A stretch of 64,000 bases of DNA from Chlamydoabsidia padenii (GCA_025330725.1 JAIWND010000007.1:124001-188000), one strand, 5' to 3'. Numbered from the stretch's first letter, positions 10,185-23,646 are shown. A program made the numbers and translations. Notes: generated by a model from the sequence alone, not told the origin.

Positions 10185-11126
10185 TCAGGACAATTTTTTG
10201 GCATGAATGAGAGTACGAGTTCTTGAATAAATGAATGCACCTAATAAAAAAACAGCATTATCACTATGAATACCATTCATTTTTATTTATATTACCTAAT
10301 TCATAACAGAGCCAAGATATTGTACCAGAAGCAAAATAAAACCCAAACCGAGACCAATGAGAATCAAAGCGATCTAGGAATTGATATACCCAATAACCAT
10401 TACGATGTTGACAGTAACATGACCACCCATAATAGACAACTGCAAGGCTATATATGTATGCAATATGTATCCATGCACGCTTAAAGTGTGAGTTGGTGAG
10501 TAAAAAGTCGACCCATAATACAATCGTAGGATAAAGATGCATAGCACAATCCACCATCCAAGGGACCACTTCGACTTCTTTAGGGCTAAGCATATGAGGA
10601 CCCATAAATGTCATACTCCAATAAAACAGACTGATGTTTGTTTCAAGCTAATTAATAAAAAGGGATATTTCAGTATATGAGTGATTTACCAAACATAAAA
10701 AATAGGGGGGGACGGTACTTACCGGCATGGCAACATGGACAAACAAATCATGTAATCCTATTATCATCATATTGGTTATTATCATTTACATTATTATTAA
10801 GAGATCGTATGACTTACCTTTCAAACTGTGTGGGTGGATGTATCGATAGATATTGATACAAAAAGCAATCGAAGACCAAGTCAAGCCTATGACTGTAAGA
10901 TACTAAATGATAGTCGCAGAAGAAGAAGAAGAAGAAGAAAGGTGAGTTTGTTGATGTTAATGACGAGAGTTGTTTTTACCTGGAATTGACCACCAAAACC
11001 TTGAGCAAAAGGGTTCGCATACCAATAATGAACAACATATAAACACGAAAGATTAGATAATAGCCCAAGTGTATTTAATACCAGAGACAAGTTATATTTT
11101 GTGGTTGTATTTGTTCCTTCATTCAT
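10185..11126 (-). CDS. FAR-17a/AIG1-like integral membrane protein
   Basis: 224-residue polytopic membrane protein in five exons: 10980-11126, 10818-10902, 10723-10757, 10296-10647 and 10185-10240. All phases agree. Hydrophobic segments alternate with the family's signature pieces: FGGQFQYLTVIGL, IYRYIHPHSLKGLHDLFVHVAMP, TFMGPHMLSPKE, WMVDCAMHLYPTIVLWVDF and YGWSCYCQHRNGYWVYQFLD. The animal relatives (AIG1/ADTRP) hydrolyse fatty-acid esters of hydroxy fatty acids; whether this fungal member does so is inference. A motif variant (TTTTAAATACCGC on plus, 11192-11204) lies 66 bp upstream. Confidence 0.9.
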
Positions 11127-11422
11127 GTTGTGAGGGTAATTAAAAGAAAGAAGAGAGAGAGAGAGAGGTCTTTTTCATGGGACACTCACGATTTTAAATA
11201 CCGCTAGCAGGATCGCAGAGTAAATTTAAATTTTTCGTCGTTTAAGGCAAACTTTAGACCGAGTGGCTTCCTATAGGCTTCATCTCATCAATGCGAACTA
11301 TGATGGCCAATGTCCTGTATAAGATTGTTATAATTTGACAATGCGTGAGTTTTGATCATCTGATTTTTTCTTTTTCACACCATATAAAGATCTTTTTAAA
11401 TTCTTTTCAGCTTTCCTTGGGG

Positions 11423-11887
11423 ATGCCCACCCCTTTAACAAAACAACAACAATTTGTCAGTCAATTCTTGGATGAGATTATGGCTGGCACCCCTCCTTTG
11501 AGAGGGGATGGGCACAGGGCTTTGGCCAACGGTAAGTGAAAAATAAAAGGAAACCCACATACTTCCCACATAATATTAACTGATATTTTGGTCAAATCAA
11601 ATTCAATACCCGACAGATTTTTTTTTTTTTAATGGAGCCTCTTTTTTTTTTTTTACTTGCTTGTATTTCTCATTAATCCATCTTGGACAAACCCACCAAG
11701 AACATTACAACACAACATGGCACTACCGAATCTATGGAAAATTTACTCATCCTTCCGAACACCTGAAGAAGAACGACAATACTCTCGATCGGCGTTTTTT
11801 AAATTCAGTGGCTACATTCTCTCTTGTATTGTAATTACTGTCCTGGCTTCAAGATCAAGTAGTAAAACAAAACTAGTTACTGCTTAG
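11423..11887 (+). CDS. Small predicted membrane protein, gene model unresolved
   Basis: Two coding-looking pieces are separated by a likely intron. Piece 1 starts at 11423 (MPTPLTKQQQFVSQFLDEIM) and ends at 11531 with a strong GTAAGT donor. Piece 2 reads LPNLWKIYSSFRTPEEERQY followed by a hydrophobic helix (FSGYILSCIVITVLAS) and stops at 11887. The donor leaves phase 1, but every plausible AG acceptor (11617, 11638, 11701) opens piece 2 in a different frame. Either a microexon, a sequence error, a non-canonical acceptor or decay is involved. The function is not recognised; the form suggests a small tail-anchored protein. Confidence 0.4.
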
Positions 11888-11980
11888 ACCCCCACCTATA
11901 GTATCTTTTTGTATTATAATCTTATTCTAAACTTAATAAAAAACATATCTTTATAACTTTCTCTTGGCGAAAAATGTAAC

Positions 11981-12078
11981 AAAATTTGGGGAATGCTGCG
12001 CGCAAGGGTAGACTTCCAAGGGCAAACCTTTAGAACAAAGGAGTCGGCATTTAAAATTGATTATCAAGGGTAAAAAGG
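11981..12078 (+). repeat. Left terminal inverted repeat of the MULE
   Basis: Reads inward from AAAATTTGGGGAATGCTGC to TATCAAGGGTAAAAAGG. Contains the host-like motif CGGCATTTAAAA at 12045-12056 in transcription orientation, about 220 bp before the transposase ATG. Confidence 0.85.
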
Positions 12079-12278
12079 GCTTTTAATGCTTCGGACTCCA
12101 GATTTAATTCATGTTACTTTCTTCCCACTCTTTTGTCCTTTTTATCATTTGTTATCCCCTTCCATTTTTAGCTTAAGAATTAGTATATATATCTTAATCA
12201 ATGATCAAATAAAAACATCACCGTTTACTCTGACTTTATTTTACTCAACTATCTTACTTGCTTTATTTTACTTTTATC

Positions 12279-13833
12279 ATGCCTGAACAACAAATTGTCC
12301 CCGTCATTAACTTGGAATTCTCCACAATGGACGACTGCCGTAATTTCTGTCAAGCATTTGCCAAACAAAATGACTTTGCGGTGGCGACTCAATACAGTAG
12401 CAAGAAAAGGGGAGATCTAATGATCGAATGCGTCCACCACCGTACCTATCGTAATGCACGAATTGGTGGCATCAACAAAGCAGCAGAAACCGAAGCAGCA
12501 AGCAACGATGAAGATGTCATTGATCTTAGCAAGACGACTCCCAGCAAAAAGACAAGGAATGGCAAAACTCGTCGAATGCAATGTCCAGCTCGCTTCTTTT
12601 TTTTTATCGTGGTGTTGACGACACTCAGAAGTACAAACTAAGATCGATGGTCTTGGAACACAACCATGTCATGGCTTCTTCTCTTGCTACCTACCATGTC
12701 CATCGAAAGCTTGACGAACAACAACAGGCGCGGGTATCTCGGCTGGTGGCCGCAAAAGTGACACCTAGGGCAATCGTGGACTACATGACTGGGGAAGATT
12801 GTATAATGATTGCAAAAGATGTGGCTAATCTTCACCAAGGGGGATTTGCAGGAATGAATGATGGTAAGTAGGTGTCGGGTTTGTTTGAATTAACCAATAT
12901 CTCAACACATTCTTCTTTTAACTTTTCTATAGCTGCGTCTAAAAACATGGGGGAATTCATCGTTTACTTGGAAAAAACCGGATATGATGTGCGTTGGTGC
13001 CTTGATGCTAACGACAGGATTGTGGCTCTCTTCTTCACCCATGGAACTTGTATCAGGCGTGCAAGAAAATTCAACGAAGTAGTGCTGATAGATGCCACTT
13101 ACAAGACGAATCAGCTCAAGCTCCCTTTTATCAATCTGGTCGGGGTGAACAATATTGGATGCGACGACAATACCTTGTCCACTTTTGCAATTGGTGGTGC
13201 TTGGATGACAAAGGAGGATGGGGCATTATATACTTTGGTGATGGAACAATTGGACAACGTTGTGTATTTAGGCGGTAAATGGAAACCTGGTGCTATTGTG
13301 ACAGATCAAGAGCAAGCTCTCATTAATGCCATCGAGGCGGTGTTTCCTTCTTCTCATCATATACTTTGCTACATACATCTCACACGGAATCTCAAAACCA
13401 ACACCTCCAAATTCTTTATTACAGTCGAAGAATGGGAAAAGGCGGAAAAGCAATTCAAGTATATGTGCCTGACCAACAATGAAGATGATTATGATGAAGC
13501 TCGATCAACTTTGTTGGATCTTGCTGAAAAACAAACAAATCACAAAGGTGCTGCTGTCCAAGTATTCCTCCAAAGGTAAATAGGATAATGATGATGATGA
13601 TGATGATGATGCGAAGTACTTATACTTTTTTTCATGCTTTGCAATAGAATCGATCCTATGAAGAAGAAGTGGGCTGGAATGATTGTGAACAAGTTGGCAC
13701 ACTTTGGTTGTCAATCAACGAACCGTGTGGAAGGTGGTCATGCCACACTCAAAACTATTCTTACCAACGCAGGTGGAAATTTCCAAAAGACATATGAAAG
13801 TGTGCGTACGTGGTACATGGGAATCGTAAGTAA

Positions 13834-13866
<33 letters not shown>

Positions 13867-14849
13867 GGATGATATCATGTATTGTAGATTACTAACACTA
13901 CCACCCCTTTACATTTACTCTCCACTGTACACTAGGATGAACGGGCAAAACGGCAATTAGACTCTTCTCGCTTCTTGGAATCTACATCATTCCTCAGCTC
14001 TCCTTATGTGAAGCGTGTTGGTCATCTCAGGGGCAAGATATCCACATATGCTTACGAGAAAATCAAGGCTGAAGTCACCAAAGCATGGCAATACGATGGA
14101 AAAGATATGTGTAACTGCAAACTTCACCATGTTTACAAGCTCCCATGTAAACATGTTCTCCCTCAAGAATCGGTCCCTGTCCCACTATCCATGATTGATA
14201 GGCGCTGGTTTGTCTGTGATGAAGCTCTCAAAGAAATTGACGATGGTCACTCGGGTAAACAACATAGTGTTTGACACACGATACTAACTGAAATCGTAAA
14301 CATCTAACTTTTTTTTTGTCTTCACATAACACTATAGAAAATGAAAAACAACATGATGTAACTGTTAAAGTCACCGATGTCCTCAACAACAAGTACAATG
14401 ACATCAAGACTGCAATGCTGGAAAGACTCAACACTCAAAAAGACTGGTATACTACATACAATGTTTTTACAAAAGAAGAAATCAACAAAATGCAGGTTCT
14501 ACTTGCCAAGCGAGGGCCAGTTTCAACAAATCATTGGTTTTATACGCCTGACTGTTGCCAATTGGCTGCCGACGCCTTTCTCACACCTATCCATCTCCAT
14601 CAGCATGATGGTACTGTGCTCTTCCTTCCCTTGGTCAATGCGGCATATACAAAAAACAAACCGATTGTCCTCCACCTACAATCGCTTCACTTCACCCTCA
14701 TCCGATATCGACCAAGATCACGACTTCAGCATCCTCTTATATACCCCATCTACGAGGGTGTTTGCAACAACAAACAATCCAAAATTCAAAATAAACTCAA
14801 TCTTTATATAGAAAAATCGAACAACCTTGATCTCCTTCGGCTCCTTTAG
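12279..14849 (+). CDS. MULE transposase (FAR1-like finger, DDE core, SWIM finger), with a frame break
   Basis: Exons fit at 12279 to about 12865, then about 12934-13575, 13648-13827, 13935-14255 and 14339-14849. The N-terminal FAR1-type zinc finger runs from DDCRNFCQAFAKQNDF to CPARF and VLEHNHV. The frame must shift at the T9 run 12597-12605 to reach the second half of that finger (YRGVDDTQKY). The catalytic core shows the three acidic positions in VVLIDATYKTN, IVTDQEQALINAI (followed by HILCYIHLTRNLK) and NRVEGGHATLK. A SWIM zinc finger CNC...CKH (MCNCKLHHVYKLPCKH) follows. The C-terminal 170 residues are not recognised. One base gain or two losses in the T run would restore the frame, so this is either a recent inactivation, a sequencing error or slippage. 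Confidence 0.85.
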
Positions 14850-15031
14850 CTATAGACTTTTTTATTTTTATTTATTTTTATTTTTATTTTATTTTTATTT
14901 TTATATTTATTTTACAAAAGACCTATTCCCCTTTCTACTTATTATATTATTTTTATCCTTATGCTTTTTATTTTACTTGTTTTACTTGAATTATCAATAA
15001 ATCAAATCATTTGAAACCATTTATGCAACGA

Positions 15032-15181
15032 CCTTTTTACCCTTGATAATCAATTTTAAATACCGACTCCTTTGTTCTAAAGGTTTACCCTTGGAAGTCT
15101 ATCCTTGCGCGCAGCATTCCCCTGTTCTAAAGGTTTACCCTTGGAAGTCTACCCTTGCACGCAGCATTCCCCCAAAATTTT
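15032..15181 (-). repeat. Right terminal inverted repeat of the MULE with a 50-bp tandem duplication
   Basis: The reverse complement matches the left repeat, but the outer part is doubled: units at 15073-15122 and 15123-15172 differ at about two positions (ATCC/ACCC and GCGC/GCAC). It also carries the motif complement TTTTAAATACCG at 15054-15065. Confidence 0.85.
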
Positions 15182-15213
15182 ACTGTGTGTACAACATTAT
15201 ACAGGCTAATTGT

Positions 15214-15225
15214 CGGTATTTGAAT
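15214..15225 (+). promoter_or_regulatory. Recurrent promoter motif, ALDH gene
   Basis: CGGTATTTGAAT, about 110-120 bp upstream of the ALDH ATG, immediately outside the right end of the MULE. Confidence 0.5.
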
Positions 15226-15333
15226 GTAACGGTCATATAAATTTCACCTTCCCTCTTACTTTTTTCTTTCTTTCTTTTTCTTTTCTTTTTTTTTTTTCCC
15301 AACTTTATTCATTCTTGGTCTCTTCTTTTTTTA

Positions 15334-17617
<2,284 letters not shown>

Positions 17618-18302
17618 ATCATATTTGTCTTCCCTTCCTTTGTCTACTTTTATGTTGTTATGTAATATCTATTATAATTACCCTTGTATTGTTTTACTCT
17701 CCTTTTATTACCCCATTACATTCCTTTGGCTATATTGATACAGTACTTTAGTTGCTAGTAACCCTTGATTTAATAAAATACGTTGTTTGAATATGAAAAC
17801 TTTTTGTCTTGCTTGTCTTTCCCAATGATGATGTAGGAAGGATTACTGGGGATTATCCTATTATATACAACCCAATCATGCGGGAGTCAGGCGGCGTTTA
17901 AACATCAGAACCCGTCTTTTACCAGACACAACCGTAATCCTGTCTCTACACCCCACTTTTGCCTAGTCGATATGATCCCCAAGTCGACCGTGTTGTCATG
18001 ACGACTGTCAGTCCATGCAATCGATAAGTGTATTATAACCCAGTATGTATTTAAAAGTAAATCCCATCCTGTATTATCAAACAAGAACCCACCCAATAAA
18101 AAACAGACGTTTTATACGTAGATCTTTATTAGTTAATGATTTGATAAAGGTGAATAAGTGGTTGTATATGAGATAGAGTGAATCATCGAGGGTTAGGGGA
18201 GGGGAGGAGGATATATACAAGTTCTATCTAGTAAAACGAATCCAGTTTTGGTGTTGTTGATCTATAAAAAGTAGGACGGATCCAGTGTTGGAGCCATTAT
18301 TC
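17618..18302. other. Convergent 3' spacer
   Basis: Lies between the ALDH stop and the convergent bL33m stop. It contains 3' UTR-like AT-rich sequence (AATAAA-type signal near 17771) and no supported gene. Confidence 0.55.
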
Positions 18303-18545
18303 CTACTTTTTCATCTTGGTTTCCGTAAACAAAACATGTTGTTTGACTATATGTATAATAAAAGAGATCAATTGATGGTTAAATTGGTTATTGTTGTTTT
18401 AAAGTAAAGACGTACCGACAGGATCATATTTCATCATGGACAGCTTGGGGTTGATACGAGGTCTAGCCTTGATATAGTTGAATCCAGTTCCGGCAGTTGA
18501 TAATAGTTTCACCAAGATAACTCTGGCTTTCGCTTTCTTCGCCAT
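18303..18545 (-). CDS. Mitochondrial ribosomal protein bL33m
   Basis: 57-residue protein in two exons (18416-18545 and 18303-18346). It reads MAKKAKARVILVKLLSTAGT, then GFNYIKARPRINPKLSMMKYDP, and after the splice VKQHVLFTETKMKK. This is the compact L33 fold typical of mitochondrial bL33, with the zinc-ribbon cysteines absent as in many organellar copies. It is a component of the large mitoribosomal subunit. A motif variant (TTTTATATCCCG on plus, 18629-18640) lies about 85 bp upstream. Confidence 0.93.
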
Positions 18546-18845
18546 GGTTGTAATAAAAAAGATGGAGAGAGAAGAAAAGAGAAATGTCAAAAAGAAAAAA
18601 AAAAAACAAACGCCCCCTAACAAAAAACTTTTATATCCCGACTGACCCTTCTCTGAGAGCCAATCAAATGCCGTAGGTTACTTTTGTATGAAGAAAGGGG
18701 TGGATGTCTTTTTCTCATTCTAGAACCACTCCCTTGATTCTAATGAATAGACTAATTCACCATTCCTTGAAAAGTATTGATATCATTCGAGTTCATTGTC
18801 ATGTATTGGGGAAAAGGCCCCTTTTCATCCTGCTCCCACCAATGT

Positions 18846-18856
18846 CGGGATTTGAA
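18846..18856 (+). promoter_or_regulatory. Recurrent promoter motif, ankyrin gene
   Basis: Exact CGGGATTTGAA, about 119 bp upstream of the ATG at 18975 and in gene orientation. Confidence 0.6.
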
Positions 18857-18974
18857 TTTGGTTTTTTTTTGCTTCCAGTTTTTGTTTCAGTGGCCTCTTG
18901 ATTCTTTCTCTTTTTCTCTCTCATTTCTCCTTATTCCTTCACTTTATAACATCATCGCTTATTATACCAAAAGA

Positions 18975-20235
18975 ATGCATACAGAAAACAAACGAATAGG
19001 GAAACCACGACAAAAGCAATACACAACTGATCATATACGGAACTTGTTGCAACTATCCACCTCCGATGCTTTACTTTTGGATGCTTGTGGAAAGAAAACT
19101 GCTGACGATGGTAAGTAATAAGAAAAAGAATGAAACTTATTCTTAACCTTCTTCTTCTTTTCGATGGGTCTTGTAATCTGTCATATAGTTAGTGCTATAC
19201 TATCGACTACACCCAACATTAATCCAGACCTAATCCGAGATACTCATCTTCGAACACCTTTACATATTGCCTGTAGTCGACAAGACGACCTGATAGAAGC
19301 TACTGCCATCACCAAACTTCTAATACAGTATGGAGCCGACGTCAACAACGGTGTGGGTGATATTGACGGATTACAACCTATGCACATGGGTAAGTGAAGA
19401 GGGTGGAGGAGGGGGGCAAAGATACTGCAGGACTGACCTAATATTCTTTTTTGCCTCATAGCCGTACTAAGTGGAAACTTCCATTGTGTCTTGCTTCTAC
19501 TGGAAGAAGGCAAGCAACAGCCATACATATAACAAACAAAAGAGGAGGGGAAAGTACTAATATTAAATGGACTTTGTTGATTACTGGATACTCTTTGTAG
19601 GTGCTACTATACCAGCTTCGGATCCTTTTCGCCTAACACCATTACTACTCGCCAAACTCAAACTAGATAATCTCCGACAGGCACAACCCACATCCTTATT
19701 ACTATCAACAACCCACAATGACAATGACATTTACAGCAGGCATAATGGAATATCAACACTTGGAAAAGATCATGGAATCAAGATACAAGAAATGTCAGAT
19801 ACTGTAAAAGCAGAATATGAAGGATTACTATCGGTAAGTGAATTAATACATATATATAAAAAGAACCCTGTATAGATTAACCTGATTCCTTTTTTAATGC
19901 AAACTAAGATCACCAAAGTTTTGGTGAAACACCTGGCTAACAAACATATGACCACCATTGGGATACCTTTACGATCTTTACCTTCGTCTTCATCATCATC
20001 AATATCATCATCCTCTTCCTCACCTGAACACCACGATACTACTCATTATGGACTCTCACCTTCACTCTTAAGCAAAGAACATTATGACCATGACCAGCTA
20101 AATGAAACCATCACCACACTCAGTAATCAACTATCTAGTTTGGAAATGAACGAATCCACTGATGCCACTCAAATCCGTGACAATCTAAATTCACTCATCG
20201 ACAAAATACGGAAACTGGGGATAAAGGAAAAGTAA
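18975..20235 (+). CDS. Ankyrin-repeat protein with C-terminal coiled region
   Basis: Five exons are joined by GTAAGT/TAG introns. The start is MHTENKRIGKPRQKQYTTDH. Ankyrin repeats are visible: TPLHIACSRQDDLIEAT...LLIQYGADVNNG, then LQPMHMAVLSGNFHCVLLLLEEGA and RLTPLLLAKLKLDN. A Ser-rich linker and a helical region (LNETITTLSNQLSSLEMNES to IRKLGIKEK) complete the protein. Overall it is about 290 residues and resembles fungal ankyrin proteins of unknown role; a scaffold function is only inferred. The gene is divergent from bL33m with about 430 bp between starts. Confidence 0.8.
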
Positions 20236-21044
20236 AACTATAGCTATAGTAGATCCTATCCACTTTTTTTTATTTTTTTTATTTTTTAAAAAAAAAATTG
20301 TCTTTATATCATAAATGTATACGCTTGTTATATTTGCCAACATTTGCCTTTTTTTTTTTTTTTTAATCAATTAAACATTACACATTGTAATCTAAAGTAA
20401 TCGATCCAACACTCTCATTGTATCTGATGGGTATCATCCGACTGTTATCTATTTTGACGGGGAATAGTGGTAAATAAACAAGTTATACATATCATAAACT
20501 CATCCATACATATCAAAATCGCCACTCAATCATCATCCTTGTTTGTAACCAGTACAGCCAAATCAGCTGACTTGACATCCTTCAAGCCGATGATACCACC
20601 AACATTCGCCATTTTGCCACTACGAAATTCTAGAATCATGATGGAACAATATTATGAAATGAACTGCATACGCTTGACTGGTGTCACCTTCCCTTCTTTA
20701 GGATCTAGCATTATTTACCCCCTCCCCCCGTTGTTATAGCTGTTTATATCATATGTGTTTTATAATAAAAGTTGGTGGTTGTCTGATTAAAAAGGTGGCA
20801 TATGCATGTTGTATCTAATTGTGGTAGATTGGCGGCCATGTCAAACGAAGGATGCTGGATGATCATGCGGGGTAAACTCCGCTCCTACGCCTTAAAAGAC
20901 AAGTACCTACTGTGATAAAGTAAAAAAAAAGACAATGTATGCATATTGGTATTATAATAATAACAAACTTTATTTGGTAGTTTCAAAAAAGAAATTAAAT
21001 AACAGATGACTAAAACAATACTTGGGGGGGATAGGTGGGCATGA
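20236..21044. other. Convergent spacer with a broken coding-like fragment
   Basis: A/T-rich 3' regions of the ankyrin and MYND genes. On the minus strand about 20520-20711, a protein-like stretch (MLDPKEGKVTPVKRMQFIS, then after one in-frame TAA, LEFRSGKMANVGGIIGLKDV) could be a decayed gene. It is too short to name. Confidence 0.3.
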
Positions 21045-21878
21045 TTATTTTTGACAAACCAAGGCATGAGCAGATCGATGGTCCTTTAAACATTTAGAGC
21101 TACAATAGCGTTGTGATTTACACTTGGCGCACACCGGCATTGCCTTTTTTTCTATACCACAATGACCACAAGGAGACATGAGAGAGAGAGAACCCGAGGA
21201 AGAGATGGAAGAAGGTGTGGAGCTGATGGAAGAAGAAGGAGAGCGTAAAGAAGGCGGAATACTAAAGTAAGAATAATCACCACCAATAGTAGACACCGTC
21301 AAAGGTTGTTGTGACACAAAAAGAGAAGCAGTATGTTGTAAAGATTGTTGGGTTTCATATTCGGTGGAGAGAGCCAGGCACTTTTGATAATACAGTTTAG
21401 CCTTGATAAGATCCCCTTCCTGTTGATGGATCGCTGCCCGACAATGATAAATCGTGATCCGTATCGCATTTTCCACTTGTCCCTCTTCACGATCCTCTTT
21501 TAACCATTTCGCATATTGATAAAGGTCGTGCGCCATGATGCCAAACCAGCCCAGGGGATGGTAGAGTCTTGTTTCCATATGCTCCATGAGCATCTTTGTC
21601 ATTTGCCATACCAGTTCCAATGTTAGTGGGTCGATGGGATGTGGCTGTGATGCCAATAATGCTTCACTGTAGTAGAGTGCCACTTGGTCGCATGTTTGAC
21701 ATCCATTTTCACCATGCTTTCGTTGTCTTCCTACCGCAATGGCTGACGATAGGAAATTTATCCATGATGCATCATTCCCCTGATGTGTTGAAGAAAGACG
21801 ATGATGGTTCACCTTTTTACTGCTGATGTTCTTGTTATTTGTTTGTATCATGTTGGAGAATAAGAGAGTTGATGGCAT
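21045..21878 (-). CDS. MYND-type zinc finger protein
   Basis: 277-residue single-exon protein, taking the ATG at 21878 (MPSTLLFSNM). The open frame extends upstream to 22094, but that part crosses the promoter motif and a poly-A tract, so the inner ATG is preferred. The N-terminal two-thirds is helical and TPR-like (YYSEALLASQPHPIDPLTLELVW, AIRITIYHCRAAIHQQEGDL, KAKLYYQKCLALSTEY). After a Ser-rich linker the last 38 residues are a MYND finger: CGHCGIEKKAMPVCAKCKSQ, then YCSSKCLKDHRSAHALVC. MYND fingers bind proline-containing peptides; the specific partner is unknown. Confidence 0.85.
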   Translation of the reverse strand: MPSTLLFSNMIQTNNKNISSKKVNHHRLSSTHQGNDASWINFLSSAIAVGRQRKHGENGCQTCDQVALYYSEALLASQPHPIDPLTLELVWQMTKMLMEHMETRLYHPLGWFGIMAHDLYQYAKWLKEDREEGQVENAIRITIYHCRAAIHQQEGDLIKAKLYYQKCLALSTEYETQQSLQHTASLFVSQQPLTVSTIGGDYSYFSIPPSLRSPSSSISSTPSSISSSGSLSLMSPCGHCGIEKKAMPVCAKCKSQRYCSSKCLKDHRSAHALVCQK

Positions 21879-21981
21879 GGTTTTATTGGGTTTCAATAAA
21901 AAAAAAAGGTATTTGAGAGAGAAGAAGAGGGAAGAGAAACGTCTAATATATAATAAGAAATGCCATTTTGAAATACCCAAA

Positions 21982-21993
21982 GCGGGATTTAAA
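21982..21993 (+). promoter_or_regulatory. Recurrent promoter motif, MYND gene
   Basis: GCGGGATTTAAA on plus, about 105 bp upstream of the MYND-gene ATG, reading opposite to the gene. Confidence 0.5.
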
Positions 21994-22139
21994 CTGTCCT
22001 TTTTTTTTCTCCAACATGGCATTTGTGTGATACAAGATTTTTTCAACTCCCGTATGCGGCCCAAGCTATTTTTACCCCCTCCCCCTACCTGCAATAATGT
22101 GCGTTCAGACCACCCCTAACTCTATTAAGAGCTGAACCC

Positions 22140-23646
22140 ATTTACTTTACTTGTAATGGATTATCCTTTTCAAACAACTTAACAAGACAATTAGTGTGAG
22201 AAAAAATAAACAAATAGTTCGTTCCTCCAACCTCCATTCTTTTTTGGCTTATTTGGATCAACAGTGGTACAAATGCAAAGAGTGAAAAATGTCAGCCAAT
22301 CAGATCACTCGATTTAGTCTCGTGGGGTGTCTGTCTTCAATGAATGGTGCCTATTCTTCGAGATGTTACTCACACCAAAGGGTCTCTGGAGACCCAAAGG
22401 TGTTGTTGGATCCTTTTTCTCATCATTCTATCGTTTGCATTAGGATTAGACGTCCGATGTATCCTTCACGTTCTTTTTTTCTTCTCTTCTTCTTCTTTAA
22501 CATTTCATAGTAAATCAAGTGATGCACTCGGTGTTGGTGATGGAGAAGAAAAAGTACCTGGTTGTCATTCAATCCTTGTTGCACCATATGCTTGAATGAT
22601 TGACACTTCATTTGATGTATGGCGAGATCGCATGTGACCTCACGCAAGTTGCACAGGCTATAACCAAAGACACGTTTTATTCATGGACGTCATCTTTATT
22701 TTTTTTTATTTTTTTTTGCATTTGATTTCGTATATGATCTATATTTGATCCTTCTATATTTCTTTTCTTGCGGGATACTTCACTCATGAATCTTACTCTT
22801 TGTTTTTACGGCGATCTTTTTAAAAAAGGTACCGCGGGATTTGATAAAATTTCATTTTTCATGCGACCCAATTCCCGACATCCCGGCGATCCCGAAATCT
22901 AAAAAGTATGAATTACCAGCCATAAACTTATTGTTTTAACACTACCAATGTATATACCATACAATAAGCATCATTTAACAATATTATATTATTAAATCTG
23001 TTATAGTATAGTACATAGACCAAAGCATTGGTAGGGTTATGCACACTCTCCTTTCAGAAGAGCGGAATTTGAAAATGTTTGTTTTTGTTTTGCAAGTAAG
23101 AACGGAATGAAGAGTGCAGATCATCCTAACAAAGGCATAAATGGCACAAGTATCTGAGAGCATGTTTTTTACTGTACATTATAATGGACATATATCATAA
23201 AGTACACACAGTTGATCAATGAGTGAGTAATGTCATTTCTCATTCTGCCAAGGGCAGCGGGTTTTAAAAACTAGCTTTGACCTTGATTCCCCTTTTTTTT
23301 GGAACGTTTGGGAAATAATTGTCTACAAACTCTATGGAACTATCTCAAACTTCATATACAGGTACTTTGGGAATCATTCCACTAAACTCGACTTTTTTTT
23401 TTTTTTAGAGATAGCCCAATCAGGGGGGTGGGTGGGCCAGGACAAACGCATCAACAATATGAGTCAGATCCATAAACGTAAAAAACAGCTTGTTTAGGAT
23501 AATTTTCATGCATAATCAAGTCCAAGGCTAAAGATCAAACTAGTGATTCCCAACCTCTCATCTAGTCGCACCTCTTTCAGTTATTTGTAAAGTGGGGAGG
23601 GAGTACATAGATTATGTAGATTAACATGGATCTATTTACAACACAT
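22140..23646. other. Gene-poor interval with several motif-like copies
   Basis: No gene can be supported. Motif-like strings occur at 22834 (GCGGGATTTGATAAA), 23062 (GCGGAATTTGAAA) and 23257 (GCGGGTTTTAAAA). A minus-strand open stretch at about 22423-22660 (reading NLREVTCDLAIHQMKCQSF) looks somewhat protein-like but lacks a start codon and consistent splice sites. Confidence 0.4.

Larger units (their letters stand above)
11981..15181 (+). mobile_element. Mutator-like DNA transposon (MULE) with long terminal inverted repeats
   Basis: About 3.2 kb bounded by inverted repeats of about 98 bp (11981-12078 and 15032-15181). It encloses a multi-exon gene with FAR1-type zinc finger, MULE-type DDE transposase and SWIM finger. 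The repeats pair over most of their length, for instance GGTAGACTTCCAAGGG and TGATTATCAAGGGTAAAAAG on the left against their reverse complements on the right. The right end carries a 50-bp tandem duplication. No convincing 8-11 bp target duplication is visible outside the ends, so the insertion may be old or the ends eroded. It separates a small gene from the ALDH gene. Confidence 0.85.

Noticed and set aside
11960..15195. A target-site duplication flanking the MULE
   Set aside because: Flanks (AAATGTAAC versus ACTGTGTGT and shifted versions) do not match, so none is claimed.
20520..20711. Minus-strand fragment that would be one 60-codon frame but for a single TAA
   Set aside because: Too short and unrecognised; mentioned in the spacer entry only.
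21879..22094. Upstream N-terminal extension of the MYND ORF
   Set aside because: It crosses a poly-A tract and the promoter motif, and the inner ATG is a better start.
22289..22660. Open frames on both strands, one minus-strand stretch with a protein-like look
   Set aside because: No start codon in frame (a TGA precedes it), no consistent splice phases, no recognisable family.
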